Below, piece by piece: positions 22,801-33,781 of a stretch of 64,000 nucleotides of DNA. Positions within the stretch are counted from its first letter, which is position 1. Each line of letters begins with the position of its first letter. A model generated the notes under the pieces. That model searched no databases. It was not told where the DNA came from and worked only from the letters and a program-made list of their open reading frames with translations. Source of the DNA: Nipponacmea schrenckii (lineage: Eukaryota; Mollusca; Gastropoda; Lottiidae); contig CM060203.1 in NCBI GenBank assembly GCA_030562195.1, positions 7,888,208 to 7,952,207 of the forward strand, written 5' to 3'. The position numbers and the translations under genes are program-made.

Positions 22801-25800
22801 AGCAGCTGAAATGTTGTTAGTTTATTAATTGAACAATGAGTTAAGTTTATGGAAATATTTTCCCATAATTCTATAATGTCAGAATTTGTGAACCACAGGC
22901 TTATACTTTTTTCAGTTATTTTTCTACGGGCCTGAAATATTTTAGTGAACAGCTAAGACTCTTAGATGATGCATAAAACATTTTGAGAATGGTACATACG
23001 TTTTTTCTGAATGTAGTTTTGGCTTCACTTATGATATTCATTACATGAGGATCGAGATGTAATTCCAGTTCCACTGGTGCCTCTAATTTCCTGATAGTTT
23101 TAGTTCCCTGAAAACAAAGTGATACAGATTTTATTTCTTTCTTACCTGACAGCTTGTATCGTACAGGTAAAGTCACAAAATGACCAAGAATAAAATATTG
23201 TTTAAATAACAATGTTAATATATTGACACAAATACAATAGAGATAAGAAAAGAGGATCGCCTTACCTGCCAGGAACCTTTATATTCTAAAACTCTTAAAT
23301 GTACATAATATGTACATGACACTAATACCATGGCATCTGTTGGGGCATGCTAAAATACAGGATAACTTGTTGTAAATACTTAATGCTTTTTCAAATGCAA
23401 ATCAAATTTTGGAAATTTCAAAATTCTATATCATACAAATTAATGGATTTAACAAACAATTGCAACAATTATATTTTATTTTATCAATTTCTCTACAAAC
23501 CAGTAGTCTTTGTTTCTCTAAAAGAAAGTTAAAATATAAATAACTTACGTCACAATTTGAAGCAATTAAACCATTTTTATAAACAACAACACATAATGAT
23601 TTATCAAACCATTTACCTTCAGCATTACCACCTAGACCTTGCCATGCTAACTAGAAAATTAAAACTTGTTTTTGAGAATAGTCAAAAAAAATTTCTTCTG
23701 TCCAGCATGTTTAATCTAGAAAATTGAAATCTCTTTCTACTCAATTTTATTGTTTTTTTAGTTATCTTTTACATATCCATTCATATTAAATAAAACAAAA
23801 TATATGAAGAAAGTTTTCACATACCTCAGATTCATCTTTAGGACTATAATCATCTAAAGCCCAGTACAAAGACAGACTTCTCTATTTCTTTTAGTTTGAG
23901 AAAGTTATCTGGATGTAGAGCTAGAATTCTTCCTCTAGCCTATAAACAATATTGAAAGTTAGTAGGCACATTTTGTTAATAAATATATACAGTATATTTG
24001 TAAACATAATGTGCATCCCTTCTAGAAGAAATCTCTCATCTGTCACTGTCAAATAGAATGCACCTCAGGAACAAACTCCACAAATTGGTAGTAAATTATA
24101 ATTGGCTGACTTTGAACATGTAGCTAAATCTTGCCAAATCTTGGAAAAATGTCAGATTCAAAGATGAAAAAAAAGTTTTCAAGCATTCTTATTCATGCAT
24201 CTGCAATAAACTTATAAGTTTTGTTCAACCAAACCTGACATATGTACCTACCTCAGCCCAGCTTGAGCGTTTTAATGTGGTAAGATTAGATAGGCCTTGA
24301 CCAGGAGGTGAACTGTTACATTGTTTATGTATAATTTGTAATAAAGACAAAAATTCAGGTGCTGTAAGTGGTTCTTCATTTTCATCTACAGACTGTATAG
24401 AAAATATCCTTCCTTTATATAGTATAATTATATTGCTTGGACAGTCTCCTTCTGATTCTAAAAACAAAAGTAGACAGTAATGTTTTAACAGGTAGAATTA
24501 ACTTATATTAATGGGTTTTTATACTAGAAAACATACATCATTTCTAAGGAAACAAAGTGATTAAAAATTACCTGTTTTAAAATGATATAAAAGTTGATCT
24601 TTGAAATGGCCAGGTATACGGGAACAATTAAACATTCGACGAAACTGATTCATACATAGTGATCTCCCTTTATTATCTTTATGTGGGCGTAACCTCTCCC
24701 TAGAATTTACAAAAACATGATTTATTGGATAGTGACTCAAGCTTTGTTTAACAGTAAATCTTGATATAATACATTGAGTATGCTCATTTGAAAAAGGTGG
24801 TTTTTTATCGGTTAAATTTACTGTCTCATGCAAAATTATTTTTGCTCAGTGAGCTGTGAATTTATGAAAATGTCTCTATTCCATAGTCAAATACCAAAGA
24901 CTACATTTACCTTCTTAAGTTTTGCCAATACTCTGTTATGACATTCAGCATCAGAGAAGCTCTTTCTAACTGACTGCCTTCTTTTGCTGACCACAGATTA
25001 TACATATATGGGCCGGGACCAGACATGTTACCATATAAAGCATTTGGATTACGTAATTCTAAATAAACAGCCTCATCCCACCATTTTTCCAGCTAAAATG
25101 GATTCGAAGGCCTTATCACACATTCAATCATTATAAGAAGGGATATAAATACAAATCAAATGAAGTCAAAAAGAATACAAATTAAAGGGATAATAGGCGT
25201 TAGAATACACTCGGCCTACGCCTTATATTTGTGTTTCATATTGACTATTAGTTAAATAAGTATGCATCCCACACTTTACCAAATTTTAAAAAGCCACAAT
25301 AAAAATATATTCGGAATTTTAAAAAAAAAGTGAGCCAGCGACGATTCCATTCAGTTTGAGAATAAAAGCGTCTGGTAAATCAACGCTAAAACATCATTGT
25401 GCAATTCAACAGTAGGGGTCAAGGACGCGTGAAAACCCACATGTTAGAGTTACTTCCCTTTATATTTACACGATTTGAAAATCGCTTGATGGATGGCTCA
25501 AGCGTTTTATGATTAACTACTTTATTTTGGGGATTTATCGGATTTTAGAGGGATTTTGATGTATAGGTAAGTCCACTGATGGATATATACTGTTATTGTC
25601 CAAATTTGAGTGAACTTAAATTTTTATCTTCGTTCTTACGCCTATTATCCCTTTAAGTAAAATATCCTTGTCTGGACTCATCCAGGATTTTTTCTGAAGA
25701 ATCCCAAATCTAAAAACAAATGTTCTTACCCAGTTCCTCATATACTTGGCTTTCTCATTCAGTTTATATTGTAATTCTTTACCAATACCAGACGCAAACT

Positions 25801-26215
25801 GATTTACAATAAATTCTGTTTGTCTGTATTCTTCTTCTGTTACATGAGGTTTCACTAAAATAGTTTTTAAGCACAAGTCAAAGACTATAAGGTATTATAT
25901 TGTGTATAGCTACAGAATAAAAACATAGCTCATTTGAAGACATAATTTTTGCATTTAAATAAAATAGCAGTTGTTTTTCAAACCTGATGAATAGGCTAAG
26001 GTAAACAGATAAAACCCTGCAATTAAAAAAGGGGAAATTTATCAACAAAGTCAGCATTTGATCTTCTACAAGCATACTTTTTGTTACTAACCTGAATCTA
26101 AATATCTATCTAGTGTATGTTTTAGAGGAGGAATAGGTAAAGATGGAAGTATATCCTGATATGCAAATGTCTTCTCTGTATCCGACAGGAATGATTCTGA
26201 TGATGGCATCAACAT
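19868..26215 (-). CDS. CROT: CROT, peroxisomal carnitine O-octanoyltransferase
   Basis: Transfers medium-chain acyl groups from CoA to carnitine for export from peroxisomes. Coding exons (5' to 3'): 26092-26215, 25730-25854, 24911-25092, 24572-24699, 24252-24457, 23825-23939, 23549-23650, 23266-23349, 23000-23107, 22609-22739, 21230-21353, 20904-20982, 20688-20781, 20350-20469, 19868-20003. The frame closes except for one extra base in exon 6, giving about 618 aa (human 612). The catalytic His of NCD-HAP is residue ~328, split over exons 7/8 (human His327). [13 protein letters not shown] near 445 and the LSTSSVGY 'STS' motif near 543 are present. The protein ends SARL, a PTS1-type peroxisomal signal. 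An acceptor just before the ATG implies an upstream noncoding exon. Intron 10 is filled by a tandem array derived from exon 10. Confidence 0.93.
21490..22686 (-). repeat. 76-bp tandem array (~15 units) derived from CROT exon 10 and its 5' splice site
   Basis: Period 76 bp, with the unit on the plus strand running from CTCCTATATTGTCTATAATA to GTAGTTTATGTTACCTAC. Units start near 21540, 21616, 21692, 21768, 21843, 21921, 21992, 22068, 22144, 22220, 22306, 22379, 22454, 22533 and 22610, with a decayed partial unit before the first. Read on the minus strand, the 5'-most unit is the last part of CROT exon 10 ([20 protein letters not shown]) plus its donor AG|GTAGGT. The remaining units repeat this coding text, donor included, inside the intron. 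A few units carry small indels. Confidence 0.9.
23872..23879 (-). other. Apparent 1-nt frameshift in CROT exon 6
   Basis: Exon 23825-23939 reads [20 protein letters not shown] then KS in frame 0, while the rest ([16 protein letters not shown]) is in another frame. Frame 0 meets a stop nine codons later. The exon is 115 nt, where its neighbours require a multiple of three. Removing one base near the plus-strand text AAAGACAGACTTC restores the family sequence. An assembly error, a polymorphism or a real lesion are all possible. Confidence 0.8.
25186..25652 (+). mobile_element. TTAA-flanked MITE, family B, copy 2 (467 bp)
   Basis: Inserted in CROT intron 2. Flanked by TTAA at 25182-25185 and 25653-25656. 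Same length and nearly the same sequence as copy 1 at 16328-16794, including the internal text AGTGAGCCAGCGACGATTCC. The right terminus TTCTTACGCCTATTATCCCT has one mismatch to the left one. Confidence 0.88.
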
Positions 26216-26240
26216 TTTGTTATTTTTAACCTGACCGCTG

Positions 26241-27870
26241 AAAGTAGAAAAGAAGTCAGAGTTAGTAAGATCATCATTACTTATCCATATTCATGCACAT
26301 ATATTGATAACAAAAAAATTATATCAACAGTCTACTTTTTTCAGGATGCTTTTCTTTCTTGGCTCAAGTTAGCATGCTCCAATATCTGTTGCAATACTTT
26401 GTTGATGGCTTGTTATCTGTTAGGAGATAAGGTGTTGTGGGTTTGAATCTTTCCCAAGCAGAGAAAAATCCAGTTGTCATTATGGGTGCACCTTAACTGT
26501 TTTAATATTTCATGACCAACAGACATGCAAGTTTCAATGAATTGCCGACAGTTAGTTGTACGGTTTCATTTAATCTAAAATTTTAAGGAACTATTTTGGT
26601 AAACCTACTAGCCCTACAGAAACATAAAAGCCACCTACAGAGTCTAAAGAGTCCTGAAAAACATTTGAGCATCACTCACCTTTAACACTCAAATTTCACA
26701 CATTTAATTTTTTGAAGAAAAAAAGCAGACCACTTTAGTTACAAGTACAGAGTAATTGAACAGGTTATTATCACAAGTTAAAGAGGTGTAAAAGTCCAAA
26801 TGATAACAAAAGGAAAAACTTTATCAACAAATTGACCAATTAGATAATATTGAGAAGATTGGTTAGGTAGGCTAGCTAAAATGGCTTGATTAAATGGTAA
26901 TCATTTTTTTCTGATTCAAATATTGAATAGTAGGATAGTAGGATAAGCTATAGTGATATAATATAATATAGTGTTAATTGCACCTTTACTGTAGTAACAC
27001 AGGCACTCTATAGGTCTACATAGAAGGCAAGTCTCCAGTATCAGTTGACTACTCACAGCCTGAGAAGTGAGCCTTCAGTACTGACAGTGACAGAAGTGAC
27101 TAGTGGGCTAGGCTATATAACTATCAAATGTGTATGAGCCTTGCATGAGTTGTTTTAATTAGCGCATAATGCGCATTCTCAATGCCGTAAATGACAATCT
27201 AAACTCCATTGAACATGTTTACCTTTGGACTAATTACAACAAATCAAGGCAATTTAATTAATCAAACAAGGAGCAAATAGGCCTAGCTGATCATTTATTT
27301 CATTCGGACCAAAGGTCGATTTCTTCCTTGTTTACTATAATCTAACTATTTCTGTTTCCACAACATAAGAGAGCTCAGCTACGGGAGGTAATTCTGCCTA
27401 ATGAGACCACTTTTAATACAGACCAAAATGTCCTATGACAGCACCACATTAAAATCATTACAGATATATATACATGTATATGTATCAGGTCCTATTTCAA
27501 TTTTAAGGCATCTAATAAGAAAAAAAAAAAAACAATAAATATCCTGAAAAATCTTTTAATATGGTGAGACTAGAAGAATTGTTTTGGCAACAAAAGATAT
27601 TTTGGTATCATAAACATGCTCAAAATAATTATAATAAAAAACATATTTGTAGGTTATATTATATACAATATATGGTTGACAATATTTCTAAAAGTATGTA
27701 CACATAATCAACTTGAAAGAAATTAAACCTATGCTGCCATTCAATTAGCATTCGTATTTAGAACTAATTATTACAAAACCTCATTTATACAATTACATCC
27801 CTGTTTACACTAATACCTGGCTAACTGTAAATATTGTTTGAAATTTACATAGGATTTTCTAAAATATGTC
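26241..27870. other. CROT 5' region (upstream noncoding exon and promoter expected)
   Basis: An AG acceptor lies about 25 nt upstream of the CROT ATG, so a noncoding first exon must lie further right. The most promoter-like spot is the GC palindrome GCGCATAATGCGC at 27162-27174, reminiscent of paired NRF1 half sites. The remainder is AT-rich, and I see no other gene. Confidence 0.4.
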
Positions 27871-29335
27871 TGACTAAACAGTAAACATTCTTGTACTTAA
27901 CATTGGATCATCACACTCTTATCTGACTAAACAGTAAACATTCTTGTACTTAACATTAGATCATCACACTCTTATCTGACTAAATAGTAAACATTCTTGT
28001 ACTTAACATTGGATCATCACACTCTTATCTTTCTAAATTGTAAACATTCTTGTATTTAAAATTGGATCATCGCACTCCTATCTGACTAAATAGTAAACAT
28101 TCTTGTACTGAACATTAGATCATAACACTCTTATCTGACTAAATAGTAAACATTTTTTTTTTTTTTTTCATGTATTGATATTTTCATATTTTCAGGGCAA
28201 AATTGTAAAGAGGCCTTTGGCCTAATTTTCACCCTTGTCATTAAAGTTTTTATTATTATTATTATTATTATTTAACATTGGATCATCACACTCCTATCTG
28301 ACTAGATTATAAAACATTCTTGTACTTAACATTGGATCATCACACTCATATCTGACTAGATTATTAAACATTCTTGTACTTAACATTGGATCATCACACT
28401 CATATCTGACTAGATTATAAAATATTCTTGAACTTAACATTGAATCATCACACTCATATCTGACTAGATTATAAAACATTCTTGTACCTAACATTGGATC
28501 ATCACACTCATATCTGACTAGATTATAAAACATTCTTGTACTTAACATTGGATCATCACACTCATATCTGACTAGATTATAAAACATTCTTGTACCTTTA
28601 AAATTGGATCATCACACTCATATCTGACTAGATTAAAAAACATTCTTGTACTAACATTGGATCATCACACTCATATCTGACTATATTAAAAAACATTCTT
28701 GTACTTAACATTGGATCATCACACTCATATCTGACTAGATTATAAAACATTCTTGTACCTAACATTGGATCATCACACTCATATCTGACTAGATTATAAA
28801 ACATTCTTGTACCTAACATTGGATCATCACACTCTTATCTGACTAGATTAGAAAACATTCTTGTACTTAACATTGGATCATCACACTCATATCTGACTAG
28901 ATTATAAAACATTCTTGTACTTAACATTGGATCATCACACTCATATCTGACTAGATTATAAAACATTCTTGTACTTAACATTGGATCATCACACTCATAT
29001 CTGACTAGATTATAAAACATTCTTGTACCTAACATTGGATCATCACACTCATATCTGACTAGATTATAAAACACTCTTGTACCTAACATTGGATCATCAC
29101 ACTCATATCTGACTAGATTATAAAACACTCTTGTACCTAACATTGGATCATCACACTCTTATCTGCCTAGATTATAAAACATTCTTGTACTTAACATTGG
29201 ATCATCACACTCATATCTGACTAGATTATAAAACATTCTTGTACCTAACATTGGATCATCACACTCATATCTGACTAGATTATAAAACATTCTTGTACTC
29301 AACATTGAATACATCAATATGTGTGACTAGATATT
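27870..29335. repeat. 53/54-bp minisatellite, ~25 units, interrupted by a retroelement tail
   Basis: The unit contains CATTCTTGTACTTAACATTG followed by GATCATCACACTCATATCTG. About 5 units of 53 bp lie at 27870-28155 and about 19-20 units of 54 bp at 28275-29335. Because 54 is a multiple of three, the minus strand reads as an open 18-codon repeat (MFYNLVRYECDDPMLSTR) over up to ~100 codons. It lacks a start context, splice sites or family resemblance, so I treat it as noncoding. It begins directly downstream of the zinc-finger gene. Confidence 0.85.
28155..28274 (-). mobile_element. Retroelement 3' fragment inserted in the minisatellite
   Basis: A ~120-bp block interrupts one 54-bp unit. On the plus strand it starts with a run of about 17 T, continues CAGGGCAAAATTGTAAAGAG and GCCTTTGGCCTAATTTTCAC, and ends with about seven ATT trinucleotides. 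A poly(A) end on one strand and a simple-repeat end on the other suggest a SINE or a 5'-truncated non-LTR element. The family is not identified. Confidence 0.55.
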
Positions 29336-29362
29336 AAATCTCCTTCTACCAAGCACTGGCGA

Positions 29363-30613
29363 CTAGATACAAGTTATTTTCTTTCTTTTATCAGATTTTT
29401 TACAATTGTGTCGGACAAGACTTTTTCTATAAACAAATGTTCTTAAACAAAGTTCACATTCATATACGTTTTCTTCATCTTCTGTGTGTATTTTCTTGTG
29501 TCTTTTTAAGTTAGAGCTATTACTATATGTATGACAACAGACGTCACATTTAAATGGTTTCTCTCCTGTATGTGTACGAATATGAAGTCTTAACTCGGAC
29601 TGGGATCGGAAAGATTTTGAGCACATTTCACAAGAATAGGGCTTCTCACCACTGTGTATCCTGTAGTGTCTCTCTAATGCACCTTTGTAACCTAATAATT
29701 TAGAACAGATTTTGCATTCGAACCTTTTTCTATTACTTTCATGTGTCTTCTGATGTACTGTTAATTGATATATTTGACAAAATGACTTATCACAAACCTC
29801 ACATTTGTAGGGTTTTTCTCCTGTGTGAATTCTTACATGTCTTGTTAAATCACACTTGGCTTTGAATGCTTTGCTACAAATCACACATTTATACGGTTTC
29901 TCCCCTGTATGTATTCTATTATGTACTTTAAGTGCACCTGAATCATTAAAATGCTTACTACAAACATCACATTTATAAGGTTTGACACCTGTATGGACTT
30001 TCATGTGTCTTACACAATTTTGTTTGCTGTTAAATGATTTACTACAGATATGACAGCTGTAGGGTTTGTCTCCAGTGTGTATGATTTGGTGATTGCGGAC
30101 ATGAAATATAGAAGTAAAAGATTTGTCACATATTTCACACTTATGTAATGATGTTGGAGCATGGATGTTTAAATGATGATTCAGACTAACTTTACAACTG
30201 AACTTCTTTTCACAAACTTCGCATTCATAGTAGATTTTTGGATCATTCACATGAATCGCGGAATGTGAGGTCACGTTTCTAGAGTGAAGAAACATCTTGC
30301 CACAGACACCACAAGCATAATCTTTAATTCCAGTGTGAATCTTAAGATGCATTAAATAAGATTGTTTTGAAGCTAATCCTTGACCACAGGTTTTACAGCT
30401 GAAGATTTTTCTATCCTGATGAATCAATTTATGTCGAACAAGATAAATCTTCAATGAAAAACCACGATCACAGACATCACATTTATATGATTTCTCTCCT
30501 GCATGTGTGAGGACATGCCTCTTCAGCTTACTAATTATTTTGAATGATTTGTTACAAATGTTACATTCATGCTTAAAAGAACTTCCCCCATGATTGGAGC
30601 CGTCTTTGAACAT
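29363..30613 (-). CDS. C2H2 zinc-finger protein (13 canonical fingers plus one degenerate)
   Basis: Single-exon 416-aa protein, ATG at 30613; an in-frame TGA lies just upstream. From residue ~13 to the end it is a continuous series of 28-residue C2H2 fingers: 13 with full Cx2C...Hx3H spacing and a 14th ending HNC, i.e. lacking the second His. Several linkers are the canonical TGEKPY (fingers 8-9, 9-10, 12-13). Others are divergent, such as HVNDPKIYYEC and HESNRKRFEC. There is no KRAB, SCAN, BTB or ZAD domain. A nuclear DNA-binding regulator is the expected role, but neither target nor orthologue can be named from sequence alone. Confidence 0.9.
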   Translation of the reverse strand: MFKDGSNHGGSSFKHECNICNKSFKIISKLKRHVLTHAGEKSYKCDVCDRGFSLKIYLVRHKLIHQDRKIFSCKTCGQGLASKQSYLMHLKIHTGIKDYACGVCGKMFLHSRNVTSHSAIHVNDPKIYYECEVCEKKFSCKVSLNHHLNIHAPTSLHKCEICDKSFTSIFHVRNHQIIHTGDKPYSCHICSKSFNSKQNCVRHMKVHTGVKPYKCDVCSKHFNDSGALKVHNRIHTGEKPYKCVICSKAFKAKCDLTRHVRIHTGEKPYKCEVCDKSFCQIYQLTVHQKTHESNRKRFECKICSKLLGYKGALERHYRIHSGEKPYSCEMCSKSFRSQSELRLHIRTHTGEKPFKCDVCCHTYSNSSNLKRHKKIHTEDEENVYECELCLRTFVYRKSLVRHNCKKSDKRKKITCI

Positions 30614-32040
30614 TTTTTCCACAAATAATATTCACGGTAACTAAATAAAATCATAAATTTATAACTATCATTAATGATGCAAGATGAAAACATCAAAGAT
30701 ATGTTTATAAAAAATATTTGCTTTTCACACCCCTATTTCATTTAAATCTTATGGTTATCCATCAATTCAAAGCGAGTTCCATCAAAAAATTTACCCCCAA
30801 AAATCAACTGTTTAAGTTAATTACATTCAAATTAGTACTAGTAGTAGGGTGTAGTTGATTACAGCCCTTTACTTTAGAACTCGTTATCACAGTTTCAATG
30901 TCAAATATACATGAAACTATGTGAGGTTATATTGAATGCATTCCGGTGATTACTCAACCCTTTTAAACTTCAACCAAGTTTAGCAAACTTTTCTTCTTCA
31001 CTCGCTTCATCGTTAAGAAGTATTATGCTTTTGAGTTTTATTTAATCATAATAAGGTCTTCCTACACGTCCAACACTTTTGGTACCCGACACACAATTCC
31101 ATTCTTTACCGTTGCACTTGTAAATAACTGTCACGTGATCACAACTTTCCATCTGGTGAACGGTGTCTATAAAATAACCTCTTGCCGCGTGATATGAACA
31201 AACTGGTTAACCACTGGAAAAAGTTCTATCCAACGATTTCCGCTTAATTAGTGTGTTATTAATTTAAGTAATTTATGTAAATGTTCTGTTGGATTAGTAC
31301 ATAACCGACCTTTGATTGTAAGAATGTAACGCAAACATAAGCAAAATAGTCCTACTAGTTATCATCGATCATTTCACCCGCTCAAGCTATTCCTATTAGA
31401 AACACCAATGCGAAAACTACTGCAAGAGCTTTATTTGATAATTTCGTAGCATACGATGGTTTTCCAAAAGGCATTCACATTGATAATTTGGTAGTTTTGC
31501 GTACAAGATCATCCTAGAATAAATGTGGCAGGGTGCATTTTAATAGAAACTTAGTTCTTTTATTTAATGGTTGTTTTATCTTAATGCACCACTACTGTTT
31601 TAATGTGCACATAATTACCTTACACTGGCCTTATACTAATGTTTTAATCATTTGTAATTAATTCACAGGTTTAAGATATTATGGTATAAGATCAGATAGT
31701 TTATATAGTATTCAGCAGCTTTTGTTAAAACCCCATCTTTGGGTTAGTTTTACTTTTATTAAATATATTTCATAATTAAAAGTATAGATATAGTCTGTAT
31801 ATATTAATAGTGTAAGTGTAAATAGGTATTTTATGTGCATATAGATATATTTGATTATGATACTAAATATACTGTGCTATGTTATTGTTGATGTATGTAT
31901 ATTTTATTAATTGTTTCATATTATTTTACAGGGTTTTTATATAAAGTTATGAACTGATATAAGAGTTTTCATTACAACACCAGTTAGTTTTCCCCCATTG
32001 AGCTAGCCCGGTTACATAAAGTGTATTGAGTGGAATGCGT
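30614..32040. other. Intergenic region, no gene seen
   Basis: Upstream of the zinc-finger gene; its promoter is expected near 30620-31250. The rest is AT-rich with no convincing ORF, exon or repeat. Confidence 0.5.
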
Positions 32041-32157
32041 TAGTCAACGACCACTTCTTATTATCCAAATGGAAATGAAACGTGTGAACGATTTAATTCA
32101 ACAGTTGTCTAGAAATATCTAAAACAATATAAGGCTGAAAGCAACCATTTTTAACTC

Positions 32158-32364
32158 ATGCTAGTACATGCCGCGATATTAAAGGATTCTCTTTGGTTTG
32201 GTAATCAGGAACAATACCAAAGCCCTGATAAGTACATAGCTGATTTCCGTAAACGTATGGAAATTCCAGGTTCCCATCAACAACAGAAGGAACATTACAA
32301 TAAGAAGGCAAAACATTCGGTTATTGAAGTAGGAGTTTTAGTGAAAAGATTAGCTCGCAGATAA
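32158..32364 (+). pseudogene. Decayed LTR-retrotransposon (Gypsy-type) pol fragment
   Basis: A 68-codon stretch including SPDKYIADFRKRME and then QQQKEHYNKKAKHSVIEVGV resembles the segment between the integrase core and the C-terminal chromatin-side domain of Ty3/Gypsy polyproteins (R...E...QQ.Q..YY.KKA....VG..V). It lacks a start, a complete domain and any flanking LTR I can recognise. Surrounding sequence to about 32700 may be more of the same relic. Confidence 0.55.
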
Positions 32365-32865
32365 TTTCGAAGATTGTGTACATAAAGTAATTAATCAGCC
32401 GAATGATGATATACCAGTGTCAGGTAAGTAGAGAAGATGGCCACAGTAAGGGCCGTTGCTATCAGCTACAGCCTTGTGATATCCGAACAGCACATGTGGG
32501 GAGTTGTAGAGGAGGAGCATTCTGACGCACCCCCAGCTAGCCCTACAAAAGAAGATTTTCAAGAAGTCTTAGTAGCGGGCGATAGTTAACAACCAGAAAT
32601 AGCTGTAGTCGACACATGTGGACAACAGTCAGCTCGGATGTAGAAGAAACGTCTGGACGTGTACGATTACCATATTTCATTATGAAGATTATAAAATGAA
32701 AAGAAGTCACAACACCATCATCTCTTTTCAGATATCTATGTTCTGATGAATTTAGATTGTTACCATCAGATTGGGGGAAAATGTAAGCTGAGCTTTGAGA
32801 GTTTGTGGTACATGTATTAAGTTTGTAAGGAAGTGTTGTCTTTAGTTTGAAAAGGTTGTTTTTTA

Positions 32866-33781
32866 TACGCCCACATGAAAATGTGGACGTATATTGCCAT
32901 CACCCCTGTCCGTCCATCCGTCCGTCCGTCCGTCCGTCCGTCAACAATTACTTGTGTACGCGATACAGGCCAGAGTTTTTATCCGATTTGAATGAAACTT
33001 GGTATGTGTATTCATCTTGATAATATCTCGGACAAGTTCGAAAATGGCACGATTCCAGATGTCGGTTTATGAGTTATGGCCCTTGATTAAATGGAAAAAC
33101 GTTAAAATTTACTTGTGTACGTAATAGAAGCTGTAGTTTTCATCTGATTTGAATGAAACTTGGTAGACTATGTGTATTCATCTTAATAATATCTCGGACA
33201 AGTTCGAAAATGGCACGATTCCAGATGTCGGTTTATGAGTTATGGCCCTTGATTAAATGAAAAAAACGTTAATATTTACTTGTGTACACGATAGAAGCTA
33301 TAGTTTGCATCCGATTTTAATGAAACTTGGCATGTGTTTTCATCTTGATAATATCTCAGACAAGTTCGAAAATGGCACGATTCCAGATATCGGTTTATGA
33401 GTTATGGCCCTTGATTAAATGAAAAAACGTTAAAATATACTTGTGTATGCCATAGAAGCTATAGAAGCTATAGTTTTCATCCGATATGAATGAAACTTGG
33501 TATGTGTATTCATCTTGATAATGTCTCGCCAGATGCCTGTTTATGAGTTATTGCCCTTGATTAAATGAGAAAATGTTAAAATTTACTTGTGTACGCAATA
33601 AAAGCTGTAGTTTTTATCCGATTTGAATGAAACTTGGTATGTGTATTCATCTTAATAACAAGTTAAAAAATGGTGCGATTCCAGATGTCGGTTTATGAGT
33701 TATTGCCCTGGATTAAATGAAAAAAATGGAATATTCTGTTTGCTGAAGTGGGCGTATGTTACCTTGCCTGGCAAGCTATCT
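32866..33781 (+). mobile_element. TACGCCCAC repeat element, copy 2 (~0.9 kb)
   Basis: Starts TACGCCCACATGAAAATGTG, contains a run of CCGT repeats (32912-32941), then about five internal repeats of ~165 bp. Each has ACTTGTGTACG, ATCCGATTTGAATGAAACTT, ATCTCGGACAAGTTCGAAAA and GGTTTATGAGTTATGGCCCT. It ends GTGGGCGTATGTTACCTTGC and CTGGCAAGCTATC, as copy 1 does. Same orientation as copy 1. Confidence 0.8.

Noticed and set aside
28294..29143. Open frames encoding an 18-residue repeat protein (MFYNLVRYECDDPMLSTR)
   Set aside because: They follow from a 54-bp tandem DNA repeat; the adjacent 53-bp block breaks the frame, and there is no gene context.
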